Assembly (NCBI GenBank): GCA_003543135.1
Contig: DPJG01000032.1
Span: 248,001 to 312,000 of the forward strand
From: Rheinheimera sp.
GTDB taxonomy: Bacteria; Pseudomonadota; Gammaproteobacteria; Enterobacterales; Alteromonadaceae
Reading direction: 5' to 3'
DNA: 64,000 nucleotides
Part shown: in pieces, positions 8,900-18,065 of the stretch
Numbering within the stretch: the first letter of the stretch is position 1
Layout: each line of letters opens with the position of its first letter
Made by a program: the position numbers and the translations under genes
The notes under the pieces: generated by a model
Database searches by the model: none
Seen by the model: only the letters and a program-made list of their open reading frames with translations
What the model was told of the DNA's origin: nothing

Positions 8900-10651
8900 T
8901 TAGTCTGCCGCCGGCTCATCGGCATAACGCCGGCTAAAACGCTGGCTGACCGGGTAGGGGAAAATATCCTCAACAAAACCTGCTTTGATTTTTTGTTGTT
9001 TATCACACCAAAAATCGGCGTCCAGAAGCTGCGGATGGGCCTGAAATAACAGTTCACGCAGCTGTGGCTGGGGGGTGACAAAAGTCGCAATTTGCTCCGG
9101 AAACACATCACCGGGGCTTACGCTATACCAGGGTTCTGAGCTTAACATGTCATCATAATTATCGGTTTTTGGAATTTTGCGAAAATTCACATCGAGCAAA
9201 TATTGCACTTCATCATAATCGTAAAACACCACACGGCCGTGGCGGGTCACGCCAAAGTTTTTCAGCAGCATATCTCCCGGAAATATATTGGCGGCAATCA
9301 TGTCTTTCAGTGCCTGGCCATAATCGGCCATCAGCCGGGCTTTTTCGCTGTCACTGGCAGTTTCCAGCGCAATATTCAGTGGGATCATCCGCCTTTCAAT
9401 ATACAAATGGGAAATGACCAGATTGTCATCTTCAAAACTTAACGAACCCGGAATAGCGTCCATCAGCTCGGCCAGAAGTTCAGGCGAAAAGCGGTTTTTT
9501 GGCAAAGCCACATAAGAATATTCCATGCTGTCGGCCATCCGGCCCACTCTGTCGTGTTTTTTTACCAGCAAATAACGGGCTTTGACGGTGTCCCGGCCAA
9601 AGTTTTTGGTGTCGGAAAATTTATCGCGGATCACCTTAAACACATAAGGAAAAGACGGCAGGGTAAACACCATCATCACCATGCCACGAATGCCGGGCGC
9701 GGCCACAAAACTGTCGCTGGATTTGGTTAAATGTTGCAGCAGCTCACGGTAAAACTCGGTTTTGCCTTGTTTATGTAAACCGACCGACGAATACAGTTCA
9801 GCCAGGGTTTTATGCGGCAGCAGCTCTTTTAAAAAGTGCACCAGGGCTGACGGCACCGGCAAGTCCACCATAAAATAAGCCCTTGAAAAACCGAAGATAA
9901 TACTCATTTGTTGCGCATCGGTGATCAAGGTATCCAGATACAACTGGCGCGGCTGGGTTTTGCTTTGCAAAATCGGAATAATAAAAGGTTGCTGGCCGTC
10001 TGGGCTGACCACACGGCCAACAATATAAGCCGCTTTATTGCGGTAAAACACCGACTTGAGCATATCAAAGCGGATCTGATGCACCGGATGGCGGCCATGG
10101 CCGGATTCGGCGCGAAAAGTCTGGATCACATAACGGATATCCCGTTCTACATCGGCAAAAGGCAGCGAAAATGCGTAACTTGCCACAATTTTCCGGATAC
10201 AGTTACGCAGGCCATCCTGCACCGGGAAATAACTGTCGTACACCGAAGCCACAGGGGCGGGCAGTTTTTGCTTGCTGAGGGTGGATTCAACAAAAATATT
10301 CTGGTTATGAAAATACTTCCGGGCAAACAAGCGGCAAAACACTGAGTTATAAAAAGTTTCGGCAAGCTCGGCCTGAGGGTGAAAAGTTAAAAAATCCAGA
10401 TAATGTTGTTTGACCTGCTGCCATAAAGACTCATCCAGACAATGTTGAGGCAGCTCCAGCACCAGCCGGTCTATCGCTTCCTGCACCCTTAAATCATAAA
10501 AGCTGATGCGGTTGGCATTGTCTTGCTGCAACCCGGGCCAGTCGGCATGGGCAAAACGTTGTTTGGCCTGCTGTGTCATTTGCGAAAACAAACTAAAGTG
10601 GCGGCGAAAGCCTTTTAAAATCACTTCGGCAATATGGCGGGGCTGACTCAT
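8900..10651 (-). CDS. aceK: isocitrate dehydrogenase kinase/phosphatase
   Basis: Reversibly phosphorylates isocitrate dehydrogenase to divert isocitrate into the glyoxylate shunt. The 583 residues (E. coli 578) carry family blocks such as AEVILKGFRRHF, YDSYFPVQDGLRNCI, APGIRGMVMMVFTLPSFPYVFKVIRDKF-type nucleotide loop, SYVALPKNRF, NIFPGDMLLKNFGVTRHGRVVFYDYDE and the C-terminal FPEQIATF. The ATG at 10651 is preceded by GGGAG; the longer upstream frame is not supported. The usual partners aceA and aceB are not next to it in this window, so the gene is regulated on its own here. Confidence 0.96.
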   Translation of the reverse strand: MSQPRHIAEVILKGFRRHFSLFSQMTQQAKQRFAHADWPGLQQDNANRISFYDLRVQEAIDRLVLELPQHCLDESLWQQVKQHYLDFLTFHPQAELAETFYNSVFCRLFARKYFHNQNIFVESTLSKQKLPAPVASVYDSYFPVQDGLRNCIRKIVASYAFSLPFADVERDIRYVIQTFRAESGHGRHPVHQIRFDMLKSVFYRNKAAYIVGRVVSPDGQQPFIIPILQSKTQPRQLYLDTLITDAQQMSIIFGFSRAYFMVDLPVPSALVHFLKELLPHKTLAELYSSVGLHKQGKTEFYRELLQHLTKSSDSFVAAPGIRGMVMMVFTLPSFPYVFKVIRDKFSDTKNFGRDTVKARYLLVKKHDRVGRMADSMEYSYVALPKNRFSPELLAELMDAIPGSLSFEDDNLVISHLYIERRMIPLNIALETASDSEKARLMADYGQALKDMIAANIFPGDMLLKNFGVTRHGRVVFYDYDEVQYLLDVNFRKIPKTDNYDDMLSSEPWYSVSPGDVFPEQIATFVTPQPQLRELLFQAHPQLLDADFWCDKQQKIKAGFVEDIFPYPVSQRFSRRYADEPAAD

Positions 10652-10816
10652 GATGCTCCCTGGCCCGCCCACAGGCGACGGCACTACACTGAGCTGAAAC
10701 TCTAATCTCTATTGATACCCAAAGGCGGGCGAAAAAGCAAACCAGTTAGCAGCTTGCGCCCTGGCTTTTAACTGTGCTCTGATAGCGTTTTTTGCAATTG
10801 CTGCAAGGAGTGCCTG

Positions 10817-11758
10817 ATGCAACAGGCGGACTTTTGCCCGATAGTGGATTTAAACCAGGCTTTGGCCGACTTACTGACGCAGGCGCGCCAGATGCCAATC
10901 AGCGGCAAAGTGGCCGATTATATTCCGGCTTTGTCTCAGGTTGCGCCAAACCGGCTTGGTATAGCCGTCGCTACTTTAGATGGCAAGGTGGCATCAGCCG
11001 GTGATGCGGCTGTACCTTTTTCTATTCAGAGCCTGTCAAAAACCTATGCGCTGACCATGGCGATGCAGCTGCAGGGTGACGAGCTATGGCAAAGAGTACG
11101 GATGGAGCCCTCGGGTCAGCCTTTTAATTCCATAGTGCAACTGGAGTGGGAGCAAGGTATACCCCGTAATCCGGTGATCAACGCAGGCGCTTTGGTGATT
11201 GCTGATGTACTGGCCAGCCACTATTCGGCCAGTATCAACAGTTTTCTGATGTTTATCAGGCGCCTCGCCGACTGTCAGGCTATTTATATCGACCACAAAG
11301 TGTATGCCTCAGAGCAGCAGCACGGTAGCCGTAACGCAGCCTTGGCTTATCTGATGAAAAGTTTTGGCAATATCCAGAGTGAAGTGCCGCTGGTGCTGGA
11401 GCAGTATTTTTATCAATGTTCGGTGGCGATGAGTTGTGAGCAACTGGCGCGCAGTTTTTTGTATCTGGCTAACAGAGGCCAGGATCCGGTCACAGGCGAG
11501 CAGATCTGCAGTCGCAAGGACGCCCATCGGATAAATGCCATTCTGACCACCAGCGGCATGTATGATCAGTCCGGCGAATTTGCTTTTACCGTGGGTTTGC
11601 CGGCTAAAAGTGGCGTGGGCGGTGGCATCGTTGCTGTGGTACCTAATTATGGCGTGATAGTCGCCTGGAGCCCGCCACTCAATAGTTTTGGTAATTCGGA
11701 GCTGGCGATGCAGCTGATCCGTGCTTTGGCTGAGCAGTTGGGATTATCTGTCTATTAA
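10817..11758 (+). CDS. glsA: glutaminase A
   Basis: Hydrolyses glutamine to glutamate and ammonia in the cytoplasm. The serine beta-lactamase-like catalytic motif S72-L-S-K75 follows AVPFSIQ. Other conserved blocks are GQPFNSIVQLE, GIPRNPVINAGALV, the YFYQCSVAMSCEQLA segment, TSGMYDQSGEFAFTVGLPAKSGVGGGI and the late PPLNSFGNS. The 313-residue length is typical. The ATG lies 7 bases after AAGGAG. It is followed by the DUF1840 gene on the same strand. Confidence 0.96.
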   Translation: MQQADFCPIVDLNQALADLLTQARQMPISGKVADYIPALSQVAPNRLGIAVATLDGKVASAGDAAVPFSIQSLSKTYALTMAMQLQGDELWQRVRMEPSGQPFNSIVQLEWEQGIPRNPVINAGALVIADVLASHYSASINSFLMFIRRLADCQAIYIDHKVYASEQQHGSRNAALAYLMKSFGNIQSEVPLVLEQYFYQCSVAMSCEQLARSFLYLANRGQDPVTGEQICSRKDAHRINAILTTSGMYDQSGEFAFTVGLPAKSGVGGGIVAVVPNYGVIVAWSPPLNSFGNSELAMQLIRALAEQLGLSVY

Positions 11759-11835
11759 AGCTGTCCGCGCTGGCACAGTGGGTTTATAGTTGAATGACCA
11801 AAGCCCGGTGGCAACTCTTAGCAGAGGACGTTTTT

Positions 11836-12135
11836 ATGTTAGTGACTTTTCACAGTAAAGATTATTACCCCATTACCATGTTTGGTGAGGTTGCGCTGCA
11901 GCTGATCGAAAAAATGGGAGTGACCCCCAAAGTGCCTGGCGCCATTTTTGCCGAAGATGTGCCCCAGGCGTTATGGCAGCTGCAGCAGGCGCTGGAAGAT
12001 GTGGCAGAGCCGGAGCTGGCAACTGCTAAAGCAGATGAGCAGGAAGCGCCGGTCAGTTTACGCAAAAGAGCGCTGCCGCTCTTGGAAATGCTTCAAGGCG
12101 CCGCCAAAGCCGGGCACAATCTAAGCTGGGACTAA
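11836..12135 (+). CDS. DUF1840-family protein
   Basis: Ninety-nine residues beginning MLVTFHSKDYYPITMFGEVA, the recognisable DUF1840 N-terminus, and ending with a helical region that includes RKRALPLLEMLQGAAKAG. The ATG at 11836 has GAGGA about 8 bases upstream, better than the more upstream frame start at 11794. The function of this family is unknown. It lies 77 bases after glsA and may be co-transcribed. Confidence 0.83.
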   Translation: MLVTFHSKDYYPITMFGEVALQLIEKMGVTPKVPGAIFAEDVPQALWQLQQALEDVAEPELATAKADEQEAPVSLRKRALPLLEMLQGAAKAGHNLSWD

Positions 12136-12260
12136 TAAGCCGCGCTATCATGCAGCAGCATTAAGCAGCCGGCCAGCAAAAGAGTTGAGCTTCGCTGTTG
12201 CTGCACCCTGTTAACACTGCTTTGTCGCCGCTCGCTCGTCATTTGCACAGAGTACAGGCT

Positions 12261-13442
12261 TTAGTTGTTGCCCTTTGCTGACGCAATGGTTAGCGGGCTG
12301 CTGCTTAAAAATGCCAGCACCTTTGCTGTTAATTGTTGTTGTACTTCGTCTCTGTTCACCCCAGCTTTATCCTGACAGATAGGCACTCCCAAAGCCCGGT
12401 GTGGCAGGGTGCAGCTATCCAGATAAACAAAGTGTCCTTCACCTTGATGAAAAGTCGCTTGTTGTGCCTGTGGTATTTGGCTGGCATAAAAACCGGCATG
12501 CTGTGCAAAAGGCAAAAAGTCGTTTTGCACTGAACCAGCCACCAGCACAGGCAGTTTTATTTGCTGCAGGCTCTGTGGATTGACCAAATGACCCAGTGCC
12601 GGGTCGAGTAAGATCAGTTTGCTGACTCTGGCATCATACCAGTGTTGCTGTGCCGGCAAAGTGGGCAACTGCGCCCTTGTTTGCTGGCTTGTTTGCTGAT
12701 TTGTTGGCTGCGTCGGCCCGGCTTTTGGCAGATAAGCGCAGCTGCGATCTGCTTTGGCGGCCTCGCTACTGCAGTAACTGGTCACTTTGGTAAAATCGAA
12801 TCCGGCGCCGGCCAGCGCGGCTGCAGTAGCGCCGCCTGATGAATGGCCTATGGCCACAGTGCTTTGCCAGTTGATCCGCTGGTTTAATAAGGCTTTGCCG
12901 TTAACTTGGTTGCTCTCTAACTGATCCAGTACAAAACGTAAGTCGAGTGGCCGCTGCCAGAACTCCAGTACAGCGGCAGGTTTGACATGCCCGGCACCAT
13001 AGACCCAGGATTCACCATAATGATTGACGCCAACAGTCACCCAACCACGGGCGGCCATACTTTTGCCAAGCCATTGATAATTAAGCGCCGCGCCCATGGC
13101 TCCATGGGACAACAACAAGGCCTGATTAAGCACTGTGTTGCCAGCTACACAAATCTGCGCCTTGCAGTCTTCCCCTTCCGGGTACCAGAGGGTAATTTTT
13201 ACTGGTCTTTGCCTTGTTGCGTCGAATAAATCCAGCTGCTGCATTTTTACTTTAAATCCGGCCTGCACAAGCTGAAGCTCAGTTTTGCCAGTTTCTTGCT
13301 GCGCTCTGTTATCCCTGTTGCTGATAGCGCTGCAGCCCAGCAGCAGAATGAAAGTAAATAAAGGCAGCAACAATTTTCGGCCAAACAACAGGCTGCTCAA
13401 AACCGGGATAGGGTGGGATACTTTGTGATCAAGTTGTTGCAT
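12261..13442 (-). CDS. lipoprotein alpha/beta hydrolase (PAF-acetylhydrolase-like)
   Basis: A 393-residue predicted lipoprotein: hydrophobic stretch LLLPLFTFILLLGC with lipobox Cys37. It is followed by an alpha/beta hydrolase domain with LLLSHGAMG (oxyanion region), nucleophile elbow AIGHSSGG (S201), acid region LILLDPALGHL and histidine in GEGHFVYLD. This fits the dienelactone-hydrolase/PAF-acetylhydrolase-like group. A low-complexity Q/T-rich insert sits between the elbow and the acid. The ATG at 13442 follows AAAGGACAACGGC, so it is preferred to the longer frame. Substrate is unknown; the acting site is probably the periplasmic face. Confidence 0.82.
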   Translation of the reverse strand: MQQLDHKVSHPIPVLSSLLFGRKLLLPLFTFILLLGCSAISNRDNRAQQETGKTELQLVQAGFKVKMQQLDLFDATRQRPVKITLWYPEGEDCKAQICVAGNTVLNQALLLSHGAMGAALNYQWLGKSMAARGWVTVGVNHYGESWVYGAGHVKPAAVLEFWQRPLDLRFVLDQLESNQVNGKALLNQRINWQSTVAIGHSSGGATAAALAGAGFDFTKVTSYCSSEAAKADRSCAYLPKAGPTQPTNQQTSQQTRAQLPTLPAQQHWYDARVSKLILLDPALGHLVNPQSLQQIKLPVLVAGSVQNDFLPFAQHAGFYASQIPQAQQATFHQGEGHFVYLDSCTLPHRALGVPICQDKAGVNRDEVQQQLTAKVLAFLSSSPLTIASAKGNN

Positions 13443-13631
13443 GCCGTTGTCCTTTTGCGCTGCCTGAGGAATATATTCAGCCTTATTGCTGATATAGGCA
13501 GTTTGCGGCAAAAGGCTGGTGTTGTGTTGTGCCAGAAGTCACGATCTGGCCTTAGCCGGAGCAAATAACCGCCAGATTGGTGATGCAAAAAAAAGTGATA
13601 GCGCGCTTTTTGCTGAGGGGGGCTTGTGCCG

Positions 13632-14576
13632 TTATTGCAGTTTTAGCCGCTCCACAGCGCCATCTTTCTGCATTGTGATATATAAAGCTTTGAAATCATT
13701 AGAAAAAGTTACATTGGTTGGAAACTGGCCATGCAGCTGATATTCGCGCAGCAGTTTGCCTTCAGGGCTTATTTTGGCAATGGTACCTTTACCATAACGG
13801 GCGATATATAAATTGCCTTGCTGGTCACAGCGCATACCGTCCAGGCCGTGATCGGGAAATTGGATCAGCAGGGTTTTATTGCTGACATTGAGCTTGTTAT
13901 CCAGCTGATAACGCCACACTTTGCGCTGGCGGCTTTCGTTCACATATAAAAAGCGTTGGTCAGGACTGACTTCGATACCATTGGTGGTGCCCATGTTTTT
14001 TTCCAGCAAGGTGCTGCTGCCGGCTTGTTCAATACGCCAGATTTGACCGCTGTTGTTTTTCCAGTCGGGGTCGCTTGCAAACAAGACTCCTTGTTCAGTG
14101 ATGGCCAGATCATTGGGCTGAAACATCAAAGGTTGATGCAGGTACAAACTTAAACTGTTGCCGTTATAACGCCAGATATTATGGCCGGTATAATCGGCAA
14201 TATAAAACCGCCCCTGCTGGTCAAGCCGGATGCCATTGCCAACACTGCCTTTGGGCAGTTGCAAAAAATGACGGGCGTCGCCCTCTGGTGTTATCTTGCC
14301 AATACTGCCTTTGGCCGCAGTGTTATCACCCCCAAAATTTACCGCATACACATAACCTTGGGCATCCACAGCCGGGCCTTCAATTTCCGGGTGAAACACA
14401 CCGGCAGCCACAAAAATTTCACTGTCGGGTGTTTGTGCTGATGTTGGTGTATCAGCCCACAGCGCGGCTGCAGGCAGCATCGACAAAACTAAGCTGCAAC
14501 AGGCCGTTTTGAGCCAGCGGGTGGGTAATAACAAGGTTTTCTCCTTCATTTTCTGTGCTTTAGCCGCCTTTGCCAT
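13632..14576 (-). CDS. exported SMP-30/gluconolactonase-like beta-propeller protein
   Basis: A 314-residue protein with a signal peptide (TACCSLVLSMLPAAALWA). A six-bladed propeller of the SMP-30/gluconolaconase/LRE type follows, shown by repeated blade patterns: EGPAVDAQGYVYAVNFGG, GNGIRLDQQGRFYIADYTG, PNDLAITEQGVLFASDPDW, TNGIEVSPDQRFLYVNES and DGMRCDQQGNLYIARYG. The metal-site-type residues (E in EGPA, N in TNGIEV, D in LDGMRCD) are present, so lactonase activity is plausible. The ATG at 14576 has AAGGA 7 bases upstream. Its substrate is unknown. Confidence 0.83.
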   Translation of the reverse strand: MAKAAKAQKMKEKTLLLPTRWLKTACCSLVLSMLPAAALWADTPTSAQTPDSEIFVAAGVFHPEIEGPAVDAQGYVYAVNFGGDNTAAKGSIGKITPEGDARHFLQLPKGSVGNGIRLDQQGRFYIADYTGHNIWRYNGNSLSLYLHQPLMFQPNDLAITEQGVLFASDPDWKNNSGQIWRIEQAGSSTLLEKNMGTTNGIEVSPDQRFLYVNESRQRKVWRYQLDNKLNVSNKTLLIQFPDHGLDGMRCDQQGNLYIARYGKGTIAKISPEGKLLREYQLHGQFPTNVTFSNDFKALYITMQKDGAVERLKLQ

Positions 14577-14644
14577 GTCGCGTCCTTTTTAGGCAGTGTT
14601 TTGCCATGGAGCACGCTGTGCCGCAGAGCAGGGTTAAAGCGGCA

Positions 14645-16159
14645 CTAGGCCGGCTTAATGCCCTGGGCAAAACGGAACAACTGAGCTTTGTCATAACGTG
14701 TTTTGATCTGCTGTAATCTGGCGTAGTGGTCGCCGTAATAAGCCTGTTGCCAGTTTTTCAGCAATGCGTCTGTGTAATTCAGATAAGCGCCGCCACTGCT
14801 CCAGGTTTTCATTAAATGCCGCATCCGGTTTACCCAGACGGCGCCTTCTTTTAATAAAGATTCCGGACTGCCAACAGGGCCGCTCATTAAATATTGCGCG
14901 CTTAACACCGCATGACGGTGGGCAAAGGCGGTGTCGTCATGTTCAAGATGCTTAATAGCACCGCCCATGGCCGTTAGCATCACACCGCCTCTGTGGCCGT
15001 TTTGATGGCGTTTAGTGATTTCCCGCAGCAGGGTGTTGAGCGCTGAGCTATGCAAATAACGGTCAAAAATATCTGAGCTGCCGGCCATAGCCACCCGTTT
15101 TAACACCCCATCTTCATGCTGATTTGGCAGCTTGCATTGGGGCATCTCCAGACCAGCGCAGTCGCTTAACATAAAATCCAGATACTGATGGTCCTGCATA
15201 TCAACATCAGACCAAATACCAATCAGCCGCTGCTCCAGCAACTGCCAGTGCCGGGTTAATAACAGCGGCTCACCAAGCGCACAGGCGCGGATTTGAATTT
15301 CAGGTTCATTTTGCTGACCGTTAAACCAGATGGTGGCCTGTGACCAGATTTCGTTGGGCAGCTCGGACAACCACTGCTGCCAGTTTTGCAGTACCTGCAA
15401 ACCGTGTTTCAGTGGATAACGGCCAATATAATTGCGGATTGGCGCTGTTGGAAAAGTCTGAAACTGTAACCTGGTCACAATACCAAACTGACCACCGCCG
15501 CCTCCGCGCAGCGCCCAGAACAGATCCGGGTGCTCAGTTGCACTGCAATGACGCAGCTGGCCATCCGCTGTCACTATGTCGGCACTTTGTAGTGCATCAC
15601 AGGTTAAGCCATAACGCCGGTCGGCAATGCCCAGGCCACCGCCCTGGACTAAACCGGCAATACCAACACTGGCGCAGCTGCCTGCTGGTATTGAGCGTTG
15701 CCTGGCGCCAAGCTCGGCATACACATCCCCCAGTTTGGCGCCGCTGCCAATAGTGGCAATGTCATCTTCCAGTGTGATCTGCTGCATCAGGCCAACATCA
15801 ATCAGCACCCCCTTGGTGCTGGACAGGCCGGTATAACTATGACCGCCACTGCGCACGGCAAAAGGTAAAGCAAAATCGCGGACAAAATTCACCGCCAGCT
15901 GCACATCGGCCGCATTGGCACAGCGCATAATGACAGCGGGCACCAGCTCGTCATAACGGGCATTGGCCGCTTTTCGCAGCCGGTCAAAATGTTCGGCTTG
16001 CGGCAACAGTAATTCACCGGAAAAACGGCTTGCCAATGCCTGCCAGTCGTCAGGTTCTGGTGGTGCTGTTTTGCCTTGCGGCAGCTTTGGCATATTGCTG
16101 CAACCACTGAGGCTGGCAAGACTTAGCAGGGTAAAACCTAAAAATGTTCGGCGTTGCAA
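14645..16159 (-). CDS. FAD-linked oxidase, bicovalent type, predicted Tat lipoprotein
   Basis: A vanillyl-alcohol-oxidase-fold FAD protein with a berberine-bridge C-terminus. The FAD loop RSGGHSYTG carries H107 and GSCASVGIAGL carries C162, the two residues that attach FAD covalently in bicovalent members. The C-terminal block YYGDHYARLQQIKTRYD matches the BBE domain. The N-terminus MQRRTFLGFTLLSLASLSGC combines a twin-arginine-like RRTFLGF with a lipobox Cys20, suggesting folded export by Tat and lipid anchoring. The TTG start at 16159 has CCGGAG 7 bases upstream; the frame extends further but would put extra residues before the signal. Likely an oligosaccharide or alcohol oxidase; substrate unknown. 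Confidence 0.85.
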   Translation of the reverse strand: MQRRTFLGFTLLSLASLSGCSNMPKLPQGKTAPPEPDDWQALASRFSGELLLPQAEHFDRLRKAANARYDELVPAVIMRCANAADVQLAVNFVRDFALPFAVRSGGHSYTGLSSTKGVLIDVGLMQQITLEDDIATIGSGAKLGDVYAELGARQRSIPAGSCASVGIAGLVQGGGLGIADRRYGLTCDALQSADIVTADGQLRHCSATEHPDLFWALRGGGGGQFGIVTRLQFQTFPTAPIRNYIGRYPLKHGLQVLQNWQQWLSELPNEIWSQATIWFNGQQNEPEIQIRACALGEPLLLTRHWQLLEQRLIGIWSDVDMQDHQYLDFMLSDCAGLEMPQCKLPNQHEDGVLKRVAMAGSSDIFDRYLHSSALNTLLREITKRHQNGHRGGVMLTAMGGAIKHLEHDDTAFAHRHAVLSAQYLMSGPVGSPESLLKEGAVWVNRMRHLMKTWSSGGAYLNYTDALLKNWQQAYYGDHYARLQQIKTRYDKAQLFRFAQGIKPA

Positions 16160-16239
16160 AAGAAAACTCCGGCAGAAAAATCGCTGCAACCTTAGCACAA
16201 AGTCTGCTTTGGAGCACAGCACAGCGGTCTCTGCTGTTG

Positions 16240-17838
16240 TTAGTGTGTCCGGCTAAAACCGATACGAAAACCACCCCAGTGTTTGCCGCGCACCAGAATA
16301 GGCACCGACAAATCATGCAAAATTTCGCCTGTGTCTCTTTTGTAAGTTTGCAGCAACATCCTTTCTGTGTTGCTGCCACACCGGCTACCGGTTCTGTCAT
16401 TAAAAATACGTTTGCTGCGGTTGTTGATGAGATCCTGTTGATAGTTGCCGGTCAGTGGCTGGCTGAATTTTCGGTTGTGGGTTGGAAAATAACCCTGACT
16501 ATTCACAGCGCCGGCATATAACACTTGTGGATGCCGTGCCAGTATCGCCTCCTGAATAACCGGAAAGTGCTGGTCGGTAAAACTGTCGTAAGCCGTGTGG
16601 TATTTTTGTGGATTGGTATTGGCAATAGGCTGGTAACTTTTGGCAAAAAGCGCTTGTTCGGTCAGTTCACCGCGCGCAATAGCCTGTTCAAATAACAGCG
16701 CAATGGCAGTTGCGGCCTGCTGTGCTTCCTGTTGCAGTACACTGAAAAAATGCTGGTTGCTGACCAGGCTGAGTTCACGGTAGATGCTTTCGGTTTCAAC
16801 TGACAATTCAATGGCCTGAGTGGCAACAGAGTCACTTTTTTGCTCCACTGCGGCCAGGCCCTGATGAATATTCGAAATAGCATCACCAATTTGCCGGCTG
16901 GCCTGCTCCAGCTGATGGCCGCTCTGATCCAGTGCACTCAGCGCGCCTGATGCCTGATTAATTTCAGTGTTAATGCCACCCACGCCGTTTGCCACCGCCT
17001 GCAGCTGTTGTTGTACGTCGCTGCTAAGGACCACCAGTTCGCTCATCAGATTGCCGGTTTGTGCACTCTGGCTGCGGATAGTGCTCAGCATCTGCGCAAT
17101 ATCGCCGGTGGCGCCAGCGGTTTTACCGGCCAAAGCCCTGACTTCGTCGGCCACCACGGCAAAACCCCGGCCAGCGTCACCGGCGCGGGCTGCTTCTATG
17201 GCGGCGTTTAATGCCAGTAGGTTGGTTTGGTCGGCAACACTTCGGATCACCTCGGTAATATGCTGGATCTGATCAGCACTTTGTTGCAGTTGCTTAAGTT
17301 CTGCTGCGGCGTGGTCCACTGCGCTGCCAAGTTCTGCCACCTGCTTAACACCTGAGCTTAATAAAGCTGCGGTATCGCTGCTGGCTGTTGCAGTATGCTG
17401 CACACTCTGGCTGATGGTTTGCAGATTGTGGCTCAGCTGGCTGCTGGTTTGGGTGAGCTGACTGGCCACTTCGCTGATTTGTTCGCTGTCATGGCCAATT
17501 TGCCGGATATCTTTGGTCAGGCCGTCCATATAAAACGACACTTCGGCTGCTCCTATCGCCATATTGGAGGTGGCGCTGCTGATCACGGCGGCACTTTTTT
17601 GCAGACTGCTTTTGTGCTGGCTGGCGTTCGGACTATTGTCATCAGCTTGAGGCTGTATGGCTATGGTTTTGCGGTGTAGCTGATAAAGCGCCGACAGTTG
17701 CAGCACACTACAGCCAATCAGCACAGGGTAAAAAAACTGACTTTGCGCAGTAAACAACAATAACAAAAACGACAATGGGATCAGCAGTAATAGGGGCCGC
17801 ATCGGCTGGTATGTTCCGGTAAACAGCTTGTTATCCAT
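16240..17838 (-). CDS. methyl-accepting chemotaxis protein with C-terminal sensor domain
   Basis: A 532-residue chemoreceptor. Two closely spaced N-terminal membrane helices (about residues 15-55) leave almost no periplasmic loop and there is no obvious HAMP domain. The coiled-coil signalling domain contains the conserved tip with [20 protein letters not shown] and [15 protein letters not shown] (about residues 195-235). After it, roughly residues 390-532 form a Cache-like sensory region with [31 protein letters not shown] and [11 protein letters not shown], so the sensor is predicted to be cytoplasmic. The ATG at 17838 has GGAGG upstream. The ligand is unknown. Confidence 0.9.
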   Translation of the reverse strand: MDNKLFTGTYQPMRPLLLLIPLSFLLLLFTAQSQFFYPVLIGCSVLQLSALYQLHRKTIAIQPQADDNSPNASQHKSSLQKSAAVISSATSNMAIGAAEVSFYMDGLTKDIRQIGHDSEQISEVASQLTQTSSQLSHNLQTISQSVQHTATASSDTAALLSSGVKQVAELGSAVDHAAAELKQLQQSADQIQHITEVIRSVADQTNLLALNAAIEAARAGDAGRGFAVVADEVRALAGKTAGATGDIAQMLSTIRSQSAQTGNLMSELVVLSSDVQQQLQAVANGVGGINTEINQASGALSALDQSGHQLEQASRQIGDAISNIHQGLAAVEQKSDSVATQAIELSVETESIYRELSLVSNQHFFSVLQQEAQQAATAIALLFEQAIARGELTEQALFAKSYQPIANTNPQKYHTAYDSFTDQHFPVIQEAILARHPQVLYAGAVNSQGYFPTHNRKFSQPLTGNYQQDLINNRSKRIFNDRTGSRCGSNTERMLLQTYKRDTGEILHDLSVPILVRGKHWGGFRIGFSRTH

Positions 17839-18023
17839 CGGGCCTCCTGCAGTTAGTGTCTGCCCAGTGTTTGGCATCTTGGGCTTTGTGTCAAACATTG
17901 ATACAACAAACTCGACTAAAGTGGTAGACCAGTGACAGCCTAGTGGCAAGGCTTTGCCACTACAGCATCAACACGCGCATAAGCAGCAAAGCTGTAAAGG
18001 GGGAAACACTTTTTAGTATCAGC

Positions 18024-18046
18024 AAGCCCGGCTCTTGGCCGGGCTT
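18024..18046. terminator. possible terminator hairpin between amidase and MCP genes
   Basis: AAGCCCGGC (18024-18032) pairs with GCCGGGCTT (18038-18046) over a 5-base loop. It lies downstream of the minus-strand amidase, but the T run is poor in both directions. Confidence 0.5.
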
Positions 18047-18065
18047 TCTCGCAGGAAAAAATCTG

